DNA of 64,000 nucleotides, from contig JAPPBT010000065.1 of the NCBI GenBank assembly GCA_026702745.1, positions 1 to 64,000 on the forward strand, in the 5' to 3' direction. The translations under genes were made by a program, and so were the position numbers. The notes beneath the pieces are model-generated. The model was not told where the DNA came from. It saw nothing but the letters and a program-made list of their open reading frames with translations, and made no database searches. Positions 41,130 through 49,051 of this stretch are shown here, in pieces; position 1 is the stretch's first letter, and every line of letters starts with the position of its first letter. The DNA comes from Gemmatimonadota bacterium (lineage in GTDB: Bacteria > JAAXHH01).

Positions 41130-43940
41130 CTACGCACCGTCGGGATCGGAGTCGGCGGCCTTCTGCTGAAGCCGGTACAGGGCGTTCATGGCTTCGACCG
41201 GGGTCATCAGGTCAAGGTCAAGTTCCTTGATGTCCTCGACGACCGGATGGTCCGCCGGCAGGAACAGGCTGAGCTGGTATTCGGGGCTTTCCGCCGTCGG
41301 TTTTCCGTGACGCGCCGGACCCGGTCCACGCAGACGCCCGGAAGCGCCGCCCGATACGCCTGCTGCGCCGCCCGTCCCGTCCGCGCCGTCCACACCGTCC
41401 ATACCACCCCCGCCGTCCCCAGCGGCGTACGCGCCGTCCACGCCATCCGGCGCAAGATCTTCGTCCTCCAGGTCGGCCAGGATGACCCGGGCCCGTTCGA
41501 CCACGCTGCGCGGCAGTCCGGCCATGCGCGCCACCTGGATCCCGTAACTGCGGTCGCTCCCGCCGGGCATCACCTTCCGCAGGAACACGATCTGGTCGTC
41601 CTGTTCCCGGATGGCCACGTTGTAGTTGGCGATGCGGTCGAGGCTCGACGCCAGTTCGATCAGCTCGTGGTAGTGCGTGGCGAAGAGCGTCTTGGCCGCT
41701 CGTTCCGGCGTGTTGTGGAGGAATTCCGTAACCGCCCAGGCGATGCTCAGGCCGTCGAAGGTGCTCGTGCCCCGGCCGATCTCGTCGAGGAGGACGAGGC
41801 TCTGGGGTGTCGCATTGTTGAGGATGTTCGCGGTCTCGTTCATCTCGACGAGGAAGGTGCTTTCTCCCCGGGCCAGGTTGTCGGAGGCGCCCACGCGGGT
41901 GAAGATGCGGTCCACGATGCCGATCTTCGCGGAGCGCGCCGGGACGAAGGAACCGATCTGGGCCATGAGGACGATGAGGCCCACCTGGCGGAGGTAGGTG
42001 CTCTTGCCGGCCATGTTCGGCCCTGTGATCAGGGCGATCTGTTTCGTCCGGTTATCGAGTTGTGTATCGTTGGGCACGAAGGCCTCGCCCTGCAGCAGTT
42101 GTTCCACCACCGGGTGGCGGCCGTCGTCGATTCCCAGGACCGGACCGTCCACGATTTCCGGGGCCACGTAGTCGTTCTGCACGGCCAGTTCCGCCAGCGC
42201 GGTCAGGAAGTCCAGCTGCGCGATCGCCCGCGCGTTGCCCTGAATCTCGCCCAGGCTCGCGGCCACCTCCTCCCGCAGTTCAAGGAAGAGGGTGTATTCC
42301 AGTTCGCCGATCTTCTCCTCGGCGCCCAGGATCTTCTCCTCGTATTCTTTGAGCTCCGGCGTGATGAACCGCTCCGCGTTGCGCATGGTCTGCTTGCGGA
42401 TGTACTCGCCTTCCAGACGGTGCAAGTTCGGTTTCGTGACCTCGATGTAGTAGCCGAAAACGCGGTTGTAGTCCACCTTGAGGGACTGGATCCCCGTGCG
42501 CTCGCGCTCCTTCTGCTGCAGTTCGGCGATCCAGCGCTTTCCGCCCGAACTGATCACGCGCAGGTCGTCGAGGTCCTCGTTGTATCCCGAGCGGATGAGC
42601 CCGCCGTCCGTCAGCGAGAGGGGCGGATCGTCCACCAGGGCCCGCTCGAGTTTCTCCGCCAGCGGCCTGAGCTCCTGCAGCCCGTCCCGGAGTCCGGCGG
42701 ACAACCCGGCCTTCAGGCCCGCGAGCTTCTCCTTGATGACCGGGATGACGTGCAGGGCGGTCTTCAGCGCGATCAGGTCGCGGGCATTGGCGCGCTCCGA
42801 CCCGACGCGGGCGGCCAGCCGTTCCATGTCCCCCATGGACTTGAGCAGGCCGGCGAATTCGTCCCGCGCCCCGTGTTCCCCGTGGAGTTCGCCCACCGCT
42901 TCCTGGCGGGCCAGGACGGCCTCTACGGAGACCAGCGGCCGGGTGATGGCCTGGCGCATGTAACGGGCGCCCATGGGCGTGTACGTCCGGTCCATCACGG
43001 AAAGGAGCGTCCCATCGCGGCCGCCGTCCCGCAGCGAGGTGATCAGCTCCAGGTTGCGCTGCGTCGCCGAATCCATGAGCATCGCGTCTGCGACGTCATG
43101 GCGCGCCATCGTCTTCAGGTGGGCCAGCCGGTTCTTCTGGGTCTCCCGCAGGTAGACCAGCATGCCGCCTGCCGCGCAGACGCCCGCGGTCATTTCATCG
43201 CATCCGAAGCCCTTGAGCGTCAGCACTTCGAAATGACCGAGCAGGGCCTGGTGCGCCTGGTCGAAGACGAAGGCCCACTCCTCGAGCCGGCTGATGGCGA
43301 TGTCGGGGAAACGGGGCTTGAGGAGCGCCTCGGCCTGCTCCGCCCGGTCGTAGGACACGATCGCCTCGGCGGGGTCGAGGCGGCTCAACTCGCTGAGCAG
43401 GTCGTCTTCGCTGAGTTCCGCGGTCCGGAACTCGCCCGTGGACAGGTCGAGAAAGGCCAGGCCGCAGGCGTCTTCGTCGAAGGCGAGGGCGACCATGTAG
43501 TTGTTCTCGACGGGATCGAGGGTCTGCGCCAGCATGGTCGTCCCCGGCGTGACGACCTCCACCACATCCCGCTTGACCACGCCGCGGGCCTTCTTCGGGT
43601 CTTCGACCTGTTCGCAGACGGCCACCTTGTATCCCGATCCCACGAGTTCGGCGATGTACTTCTCCACCGCGTGGTAAGGCACGCCGGCCAGCGGCGTCTT
43701 CTCCGCGCCGCCGGTACCGGAATTGCGGGCGGTCAGCGTGATGCCCAGGACGCGGGAGACCAGCCTGGCGTCGTCGTCGAAGGTCTCGTAGAAATCCCCC
43801 ATGCGGAAGAAGAGAATCGCATCCTTGTGCCGATCCTTCATCCTGGCGTATTGCGCCATGGCGGGGGTCAGCGTTCCTTTGGATCGGGGCATGGGCGGGA
43901 TGGGGTTTTCTGGCTGGCGGTCGGCTTCCGTCCGGTGCAT
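41130..43940 (-). CDS. mutS: DNA mismatch repair protein MutS with Gly-rich C-terminal insert
   Basis: 936 residues against about 850-880 usual. Mismatch-binding domain I has the Phe-x-Glu motif in ILFFRMGDFYETFDDDARL. The clamp and lever domains follow. The ATPase has Walker A ITGPNMAGKSTYLRQVG near residue 640, the Walker B region VLLDEIGRGTSTFDGLS and ATHYHELIELA. Between EDEDLAPDGVDG and PEYQLSLFLP (about residues 830-880) is a Gly/Asp/Ala-rich insert. SPEYQLSLF beyond it resembles a beta-clamp binding peptide, and the C-terminal helices DLMTPVEAMNALYRLQ follow. A shorter start at 43892 is possible. The Nudix gene follows two bases after the stop. Confidence 0.96.
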   Translation of the reverse strand: MHRTEADRQPENPIPPMPRSKGTLTPAMAQYARMKDRHKDAILFFRMGDFYETFDDDARLVSRVLGITLTARNSGTGGAEKTPLAGVPYHAVEKYIAELVGSGYKVAVCEQVEDPKKARGVVKRDVVEVVTPGTTMLAQTLDPVENNYMVALAFDEDACGLAFLDLSTGEFRTAELSEDDLLSELSRLDPAEAIVSYDRAEQAEALLKPRFPDIAISRLEEWAFVFDQAHQALLGHFEVLTLKGFGCDEMTAGVCAAGGMLVYLRETQKNRLAHLKTMARHDVADAMLMDSATQRNLELITSLRDGGRDGTLLSVMDRTYTPMGARYMRQAITRPLVSVEAVLARQEAVGELHGEHGARDEFAGLLKSMGDMERLAARVGSERANARDLIALKTALHVIPVIKEKLAGLKAGLSAGLRDGLQELRPLAEKLERALVDDPPLSLTDGGLIRSGYNEDLDDLRVISSGGKRWIAELQQKERERTGIQSLKVDYNRVFGYYIEVTKPNLHRLEGEYIRKQTMRNAERFITPELKEYEEKILGAEEKIGELEYTLFLELREEVAASLGEIQGNARAIAQLDFLTALAELAVQNDYVAPEIVDGPVLGIDDGRHPVVEQLLQGEAFVPNDTQLDNRTKQIALITGPNMAGKSTYLRQVGLIVLMAQIGSFVPARSAKIGIVDRIFTRVGASDNLARGESTFLVEMNETANILNNATPQSLVLLDEIGRGTSTFDGLSIAWAVTEFLHNTPERAAKTLFATHYHELIELASSLDRIANYNVAIREQDDQIVFLRKVMPGGSDRSYGIQVARMAGLPRSVVERARVILADLEDEDLAPDGVDGAYAAGDGGGGMDGVDGADGTGGAAGVSGGASGRLRGPGPARHGKPTAESPEYQLSLFLPADHPVVEDIKELDLDLMTPVEAMNALYRLQQKAADSDPDGA

Positions 43941-44075
43941 TTACAATGTTGAAACGATAGCCATGCCAGGCCCTTTCGTCAAGGTGTTTCTCCCTCGCGA
44001 AACCGGCTGGAAAGGCCTTGCGCGAAGGGGAGAAACGGCTGATCGGAACGGCGCCGCCGGGTGTTCAATCCGCCC

Positions 44076-44104
44076 TTGACTTCCGAGGCTTGAAACGCGA
44101 CTAT
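44076..44104 (+). promoter_or_regulatory. Possible promoter directly before the FMN reductase start
   Basis: TTGACT (44076-44081), 17-base spacer, GACTAT (44099-44104). The predicted +1 coincides with the ATG at 44110, which would make the transcript leaderless. The -10 match is only three of six. Confidence 0.3.
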
Positions 44105-44109
44105 TCATT

Positions 44110-44700
44110 ATGACCTATGTGCCCAGGATACTCGCGTTTGCAGGCAGTGCTCGAACCGGGTCTTTCAACCGGAAACTGGTCGATATCGCGGCGCGCGGCG
44201 CGGAGGAAGCCGGGGCCGAAGTCGACCTGGTCGACCTGCGCGACTATCCCATGCCGCTGTACGACGGCGACCTGGAAGAACGGGAAGGGCTACCGGAAAA
44301 CGCGGTCCGCTTCAAAGCGCTGATGATGGCCAGCCAGGGTCTGCTGATCGCCGCGCCGGAATACAACAGCTCCATCACGCCCCTCCTCAAGAACACGATC
44401 GACTGGGCATCGAGGCCCGCACCGGGCGAGGAGAGGCTGGCGGTCTTCCGGAACAAGACGGCCGCGCTGATGAGCACTTCGCCAGGGTCGTTGGGCGGCC
44501 TGCGCGGACTCGTGCACGTTCGATCGATCCTGAGCAACATCCACGTGATGGTCCTGCCGGACCAGCTGGCGCTGCCGGGCGCGCACGGCGCGTTTACGGA
44601 AGACGGGCGATTGAAAGACGAAAGGCGCCAGGCAGCTGTGGAGGGACTGGGACGTAACCTGGCGGAGACGCTCGGGAGACTGCACGGGGCGGGAAGGTGA
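44110..44700 (+). CDS. NADPH-dependent FMN reductase (flavodoxin-like quinone/azo/chromate reductase group)
   Basis: 196 residues. The flavin phosphate loop is ILAFAGSARTGSFNRKLVD, with APEYNSSITPLLKNTIDWAS as the second conserved segment (family consensus PEYNxSxPxxLKNxxDW). KTAALMSTSPGSLGGLRGL is the third. These dimeric cytoplasmic flavoproteins reduce FMN, quinones, azo dyes or chromate with NAD(P)H; the exact acceptor is unknown. No ribosome site precedes the ATG, and a promoter-like pair ends just before it. Single gene. Confidence 0.92.
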   Translation: MTYVPRILAFAGSARTGSFNRKLVDIAARGAEEAGAEVDLVDLRDYPMPLYDGDLEEREGLPENAVRFKALMMASQGLLIAAPEYNSSITPLLKNTIDWASRPAPGEERLAVFRNKTAALMSTSPGSLGGLRGLVHVRSILSNIHVMVLPDQLALPGAHGAFTEDGRLKDERRQAAVEGLGRNLAETLGRLHGAGR

Positions 44701-44805
44701 AATCACAGCGCGCCGCGCAACAACGGATCGAATACAGTAGAAGGCTGGCGTCCCGCAGCCGGAGTTTCTCGGAGGTATTGCCGGCGTCCCGCAGCCGAAC
44801 GTGAC

Positions 44806-45372
44806 CTAGTTCGCCAGCAGGGGAAGCACGGCGGATTCGAGGTTCTCGTAGGACATGTAGCCTACGTGCTTCTTCCGGACCATCCCTTCTCGGTCGATGA
44901 TGAAGGTGGTCGGAATGCCGTAGATCCCGCCGAACTCGGTGGCGGCCTTCTGCGTGGTGTCGATGAGGGACAGGTAGGTCATGTTCATTTCCTCGACGAA
45001 GGGCTCCACGATTTCCGCGCCTTGCTCGTCGAGGGCGATGCCGATGATCTTGACGCCCTGATCTTCATATTTTTCATGGAACGCCTGGAAGTCGGGTATC
45101 TCGTCGAGGCACGGTGGGCACCAGGTGGCCCAGAAATTGACGACCCGGACCTGGCCCTCGAACTGGGCGATGGTGTATTCGTTCTCGTCGGCGTCCATCA
45201 GGGCGAATTCCAGATCGACCGAATAGGGATTCGCGGACATGGGGTTGTCCGCATCGTAGATCACAGCCACTTCAGGCGATCTCATTTCGGCCACGATGGC
45301 CGAGATCAGTCCGGCCAGGATCAGGATCGCGGCGAGGGCGTAGATGATGCTGCCGCGGGGTTTCGTTTCCAT
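44806..45372 (-). CDS. TlpA/ResA-type membrane-anchored thiol-disulfide oxidoreductase
   Basis: 188 residues. An uncleaved N-terminal anchor (IIYALAAILILAGLISAIVA) leads to a periplasmic thioredoxin fold with active site WCPPC (VVNFWATWCPPCLDEIPDF), the cis-proline segment YGIPTTFIIDREG and the extra insertion of the AhpC/TSA-type TlpA group (VKIIGIALDEQGAEIVEPF). Such proteins reduce disulfides in exported proteins, for example apocytochromes c before haem attachment. A cytochrome c gene is present at 22.8 kb but not linked. Diverges from the DUF547 gene. Direct repeats of GGCGTCCCGCAGCCG lie beyond its stop (near 44746 and 44781). Confidence 0.93.
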   Translation of the reverse strand: METKPRGSIIYALAAILILAGLISAIVAEMRSPEVAVIYDADNPMSANPYSVDLEFALMDADENEYTIAQFEGQVRVVNFWATWCPPCLDEIPDFQAFHEKYEDQGVKIIGIALDEQGAEIVEPFVEEMNMTYLSLIDTTQKAATEFGGIYGIPTTFIIDREGMVRKKHVGYMSYENLESAVLPLLAN

Positions 45373-45482
45373 GGTTTCTTACCGCCTGGGAAGGGTGAAT
45401 CCGGTGCGCGAATCGTCAGCGGAAGTCAATAAAATATAGCAGGAATTCCCATGCGGAGCAAGGGAAATAGGGGACACGAGCG

Positions 45483-45605
45483 ATGCGTACAAGACAGATG
45501 CGTTCAAGACCATGGAAGTCCATGATGGTCGTCGCGCTGACGGCAGTCATGTATACGGGAATGGCCTTTGCGCTGACGGCGGCCATGTACGCCGGGACGG
45601 CCGAA
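45483..45605 (+). repeat. Two tandem duplications in the start and signal-peptide region of the DUF547 gene
   Basis: ATGCGTACAAGACAG (45483-45497) and ATGCGTTCAAGACCA (45498-45512) match at 12 of 15 bases, including both ATGs. A second, 36-bp duplication encodes the doubled signal-peptide core (45534-45569 and 45570-45605). Confidence 0.85.
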
Positions 45606-46346
45606 GCGCAGGCTGGAAGAGGGACGGCCGAAGCGGAGGGAGGCGGTATGGTGGATCACTCCGTATACGACGGTCTGCTGAAGAAATACGTGGACGACCG
45701 GGGCATGATCGACTACCGGACCTGGAAAGCCCGCGACGTGGGCACGCTGGACGGCTACCTGGAGATGATCAAGAGTGTGGACCCCGCTGGACTGAAGGAC
45801 CGGAACGAGGTCTTCGCCTACTGGATCAATACGTACAACGCGCTCACGATCCGCGGGATGCTGCACTTCTATCCCACGAGCAGCATCAGGGATCACGTCA
45901 GCGTGCTCGGGTACAGCATCTGGAAGGATTACAAGATCGAGATCCAGGGCCGGGAATACTCGCTGGATGACATCGAGCACAACATCCTGCGCAAGATGGA
46001 CGAACCCCTGGTCCATTTCGCCCTCGTGTGCGCCTCTATCGGATGCCCGCCGCTCATGACCGAAGCGTTCACCGCGGAGGACGTGCAGCGGCAGATGAAG
46101 GCGAATACCCTTGTCTTTTTCGCCGATCCCAGTAAGTTCCGAGCCGATCCGGAGGATAACACCGTCTGGCTTTCGCCCATCATGGACTGGTACAAGGACG
46201 ACTTCGGGAAGAACCAGCGTGAGGTCCTGGATTACATCGCCCCCTACGTGCCGGATGACGCGGCCCGCGCGCTGCTGAAGCGCGAAGACGTGGACGTGGA
46301 TTACCTGCACTACGACTGGGGCATCAACGAACAGCCTGCGGACTAA
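45483..46346 (+). CDS. Exported DUF547-domain protein
   Basis: 287 residues from ATG 45483. The signal region carries a 12-residue duplication (ALTAVMYTGMAF, ALTAAMYAGTAE), and the start region itself is a 15-bp tandem duplication (MRTRQ/MRSRP). The mature DUF547 domain has the conserved FAYWINTYNALTIRGMLHFY, then DDIEHNILR, ALVCASIGCPPL and YLHYDWGIN. DUF547 resembles a papain-like fold with a conserved Cys in the CASxGCPP motif and nearby His, but no reaction is established. Often found beside thioredoxin-like proteins, as here (divergent TlpA). Periplasmic. Confidence 0.88.
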   Translation: MRTRQMRSRPWKSMMVVALTAVMYTGMAFALTAAMYAGTAEAQAGRGTAEAEGGGMVDHSVYDGLLKKYVDDRGMIDYRTWKARDVGTLDGYLEMIKSVDPAGLKDRNEVFAYWINTYNALTIRGMLHFYPTSSIRDHVSVLGYSIWKDYKIEIQGREYSLDDIEHNILRKMDEPLVHFALVCASIGCPPLMTEAFTAEDVQRQMKANTLVFFADPSKFRADPEDNTVWLSPIMDWYKDDFGKNQREVLDYIAPYVPDDAARALLKREDVDVDYLHYDWGINEQPAD

Positions 46347-46386
46347 GCGCACGGATTAATGAATCCATGAAAAAACCAAACGCGCC

Positions 46387-47217
46387 GTGTCGCAATTAGA
46401 CCCCGGCGGGGGAACCGGCGAAGGTACAGTCGAGGGAACCGGCGAAGCCGCTGCCGAGAACGCAGGCGAGGGCGCTGTCGAGGCCACAGTAGAGACCTCC
46501 GGCCGGAAGCGACAACTCGTCAAGCCGGTCATCCTGCTCGCGATCGCCTTGTCCGGCTTTGTGGCCTACAGCTTTACACCCCTGGGCAACTATCTCCAGC
46601 CCGTGGTGATGGAGAGGTTCTTCGATTCGATCGAGGGATTCTGGTGGGCGCCGCTGGTGTTTATCGGCGTCTACGTCGTCCTCACCGTGCTGGGCTTGCC
46701 GATGGTGATCCTGACCTTCTTCGCGGGTTTCACCTTCGGCGCCCTGGAAGGCGCGCTGTACGTCATGATCGGCGCGAACATCGGCGCCAACCTCGCCTTC
46801 GACCTGGCCCGGTACCTGGGCCGCGATTTCGTATCCCGCTACATAAAGGGTCCCATTGACCGGATCGACCGTCGACTCCGGAAGAAGGGGTTCCTGCGCA
46901 TGCTCCAGCTCCGGCTGATCCCGGTCATCCCCTTCAACGTGCTGAACTTCGCCGCCGGACTCTCCGGCCTGCGCAAGCTTCATTTCGCACTGGCGACCAT
47001 GATCGGGATCACACCGGGCACCTTCATCTACGCCTATACCGCGGCGTCGCTGATGCAGGTCTACCTGGCCGGCGCCGAACTCGACGAAGTGACGCGCGCT
47101 GCCCTGCGCTCCTCTGCCCTGACCAACCTGGTCATCGCCCTCGTCCTGCTCATCACCATCTCCATGGCCCCGGCCATCTACCGGAAGCTTCGCGGAAAAC
47201 CGATCCAGGCGGATTAG
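46387..47217 (+). CDS. TVP38/TMEM64-family membrane protein
   Basis: 276 residues from GTG 46387 (no good ribosome site; the true start may be later). The first 40 residues are a Gly/Glu/Ala repeat tail (GGGTGEGTVEGTGEAAAENA). The membrane domain has the SNARE-associated (DedA-like) core: VLTVLGLPMVILTFFAGFTF, GANIGANLAFDLARYLGRDF, LIPVIPFNVLNFAAGLSGL, FALATMIGITPGTFIYAYTA. The family is implicated in lipid scrambling and undecaprenyl-phosphate or membrane homeostasis; the substrate here is unknown. The end converges on the glycosidase-like gene across a GC-rich repeat spacer. Confidence 0.88.
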   Translation: MSQLDPGGGTGEGTVEGTGEAAAENAGEGAVEATVETSGRKRQLVKPVILLAIALSGFVAYSFTPLGNYLQPVVMERFFDSIEGFWWAPLVFIGVYVVLTVLGLPMVILTFFAGFTFGALEGALYVMIGANIGANLAFDLARYLGRDFVSRYIKGPIDRIDRRLRKKGFLRMLQLRLIPVIPFNVLNFAAGLSGLRKLHFALATMIGITPGTFIYAYTAASLMQVYLAGAELDEVTRAALRSSALTNLVIALVLLITISMAPAIYRKLRGKPIQAD

Positions 47218-47232
47218 GGCGTCGGGCCGAAA

Positions 47233-47300
47233 GTCGTCGGCCCGGTCAGCGTCGTCGGCCAGTCACTGGTGGCGGGCCGTCAGGCACTAAGGGCCGGTCA
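47233..47300 (-). repeat. Degenerate repeats spanning the stop of the glycosidase-like gene
   Basis: GTCGTCGGCCCGGTCAGC (47233-47250) is followed by GTCGTCGGCCAGTCAC (47251-47266). Further GGGCCGTCAGG and GGGCCGGTCAGG copies lie toward the stop (47298-47300). On the minus strand each has CTGAC-GGCC, matching the gene's own TGA context. More diverged than the other arrays. Confidence 0.6.
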
Positions 47301-48755
47301 GGAATCCCCGAACCTGACAGAGAACAGGTCAGCGTCCTTCAGCACGAAGCGCAGGCGGACCGGCGTCCCGTTCAGGCGGGACAGGTTGACCATGCTGGAA
47401 AGGCCGGCCGTGCCGCCTTCGCCATCGCCCGGGCCACCACTCGGTGCGCCGCCCTGTCCACCGCCCCCGCGCCACGCGACCGGGGCGTCGAGATCGTCGC
47501 CGAACACCGGTTCCATGTCCTTCGCGGCAAATCCATCCAGGGGACGGCCCTCCGCATCCTGGATTTCCACCGACACGCTGCCCACGGCCGACGTCGAGTA
47601 GTTGATAAACAACGTCGATCCGGTGAAGGTCACTGGCTTCGTGAGGAACTCCCCGCCGTGGTAGCCTGCCCGTACCGAGGCGAAGCCGTGGGGGCGGACC
47701 GTCACCCGCCGCACGGCGTTGGTGTTCCAGCCGTAGTGTTCGGCGACGTACATGGACCACTCGTCCGGCGCAGTCGGAATGATCCCCGCGGCCGGCGTCT
47801 GGTTGCGATGGGTCCAGTTTCGCTGGTCCAGGCCGGCCCTCAGCCAGGCGTCCATGAACGTGCGATCCCAGTGGACGCCGTCCCGGCTGGTCATGAACAC
47901 CGCGTCGGAGATTCCGCCGCCGGGATAGTCCATGCCTTTCGTATCCTTCGTACGCTCCGGCACGAACCGCATGGGGAAGGACAGCAGGATGTGTTCCGCC
48001 CCGGGGCATAGCGTGGTGGCGTTGGTGTAAAAATGCTCGAACGGGACGCCTTCGTCGTACACGTGATGCTCGGGCGAGGTCCAGTGGATGAAATCATCCG
48101 AGGTGCAGCTCTGTATAGCCCGGACCCCGACGCCTTCATCCCCGGTCTGTTCGAAGTACCGGCTGAAGATGCGGTAGCAACCCACGTAGTCGTCCCACAA
48201 GGGTACGTTCACCGAATCGAAGGCGCCCTCGATCTTGAGGGGGCCGTCCACGATGGATTCCCAGACGAGCCCGTCGGGAGAAGTAAACCCGAACAGCATG
48301 TTTCTGCCCTCTCCGCCGATGGCCTTGAAACGCTGTTCGGGCGGCGCGGACGGATTGCCGTCCAGAAAGACGCAGAAGTTGTGCGCCTGGGCGCCCCGGA
48401 TGAGGATGTTGTTGTCCGTGGACCCCTCCGCCTCCACCAGACCCAGGTCGGGCCGATCGAAATGGATGCCGTCGTCGCTGACCAGCAGGTTCGTCGTCTG
48501 CGTCTGCGCCCAACCCTCGGGCAGCTCCTCGTGCTTGCCCGTAGGGTGATAGCCGCGGTAGTACACCAGGATCTTTCCGTCGGCCTGGACCAGGTTGTAG
48601 CAGCCCGTGCAGGCGTTCTCCAGGGGTTCGATTACGCGGAACACCGTCTCCTTTCGAACGGGTTCGTGCAGGTGCAGACGAGTGCCGGAAAGGGTGTCGA
48701 TCAGGTAGGGATCTACAAAGAGTTCACGTTGCGATCCCAAAGCGATGGGGTTCAT
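47298..48755 (-). CDS. Beta-propeller glycosidase-like protein (GH32/GH43/GH130-like fold)
   Basis: 485 residues with AAGGA before the ATG. Repeated propeller-blade signatures are seen: LLVSDDGIHFDRPDLGL, MLFGFTSPDGLVWESIVDG, AIQSCTSDDFIHWTSPEH and VFMTSRDGVHWDRTFMD, each with a D/DG(I/V)HW-type turn. No signal peptide, so it would act on imported saccharides or their phosphates. Family-specific catalytic acids could not be assigned, so the activity is open. Near the C-terminus is a Gly/Ala/Pro-rich insert (about residues 437-456, GGGGQGGAPSGGPGDGEGG). Proteins of this type are common in Latescibacterota and Planctomycetes. Confidence 0.75.
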   Translation of the reverse strand: MNPIALGSQRELFVDPYLIDTLSGTRLHLHEPVRKETVFRVIEPLENACTGCYNLVQADGKILVYYRGYHPTGKHEELPEGWAQTQTTNLLVSDDGIHFDRPDLGLVEAEGSTDNNILIRGAQAHNFCVFLDGNPSAPPEQRFKAIGGEGRNMLFGFTSPDGLVWESIVDGPLKIEGAFDSVNVPLWDDYVGCYRIFSRYFEQTGDEGVGVRAIQSCTSDDFIHWTSPEHHVYDEGVPFEHFYTNATTLCPGAEHILLSFPMRFVPERTKDTKGMDYPGGGISDAVFMTSRDGVHWDRTFMDAWLRAGLDQRNWTHRNQTPAAGIIPTAPDEWSMYVAEHYGWNTNAVRRVTVRPHGFASVRAGYHGGEFLTKPVTFTGSTLFINYSTSAVGSVSVEIQDAEGRPLDGFAAKDMEPVFGDDLDAPVAWRGGGGQGGAPSGGPGDGEGGTAGLSSMVNLSRLNGTPVRLRFVLKDADLFSVRFGDS

Positions 48756-48802
48756 GGGTGGTCCTTTGTGGGTGATATCTTAAGTGGTGCGCATTATCGG
48801 TT

Positions 48803-49045
48803 TTAGATGGAACGGGTCTCGGTAAGCATTGACCTATCGTCGCACTCAAAATCAGGCGGATCGCGCATGGATTCGCGTGGTGGAATTTCCAATTCTACAC
48901 AACCCAATGGTGCAAAACGAGCACGGATCGCCTCTGCAAGGTTGGCTGGGGGATTGTCTTCGCCAACGTCATTGTTTGGTTTTTTGTTCGTAATGTAGCT
49001 CCCATTAAGGATGTATTCCACAAACTCGTCAACATCGCCAGACAA
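48803..49045 (-). CDS. Small hypothetical protein downstream of mcrC
   Basis: 80 residues from TTG 49045, six bases beyond the mcrC stop. Acidic, no membrane segment or motif recognised (MSGDVDEFVEYILNGSYITN, PPANLAEAIRARFAPLGCVE). Base composition resembles mcrB and mcrC rather than the GC-rich flank, and the tight spacing suggests it belongs to the mcrBC operon. It could be a third subunit, a regulator or a chance frame; the TTG start lowers confidence. Confidence 0.4.
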   Translation of the reverse strand: MSGDVDEFVEYILNGSYITNKKPNNDVGEDNPPANLAEAIRARFAPLGCVELEIPPRESMRDPPDFECDDRSMLTETRSI

Positions 49046-49051
49046 GTAAAC

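Noticed and set aside
41247-43952. 901-codon antisense frame opposite mutS
   Set aside because: Same reason: GC-bias shadow of a certain gene.
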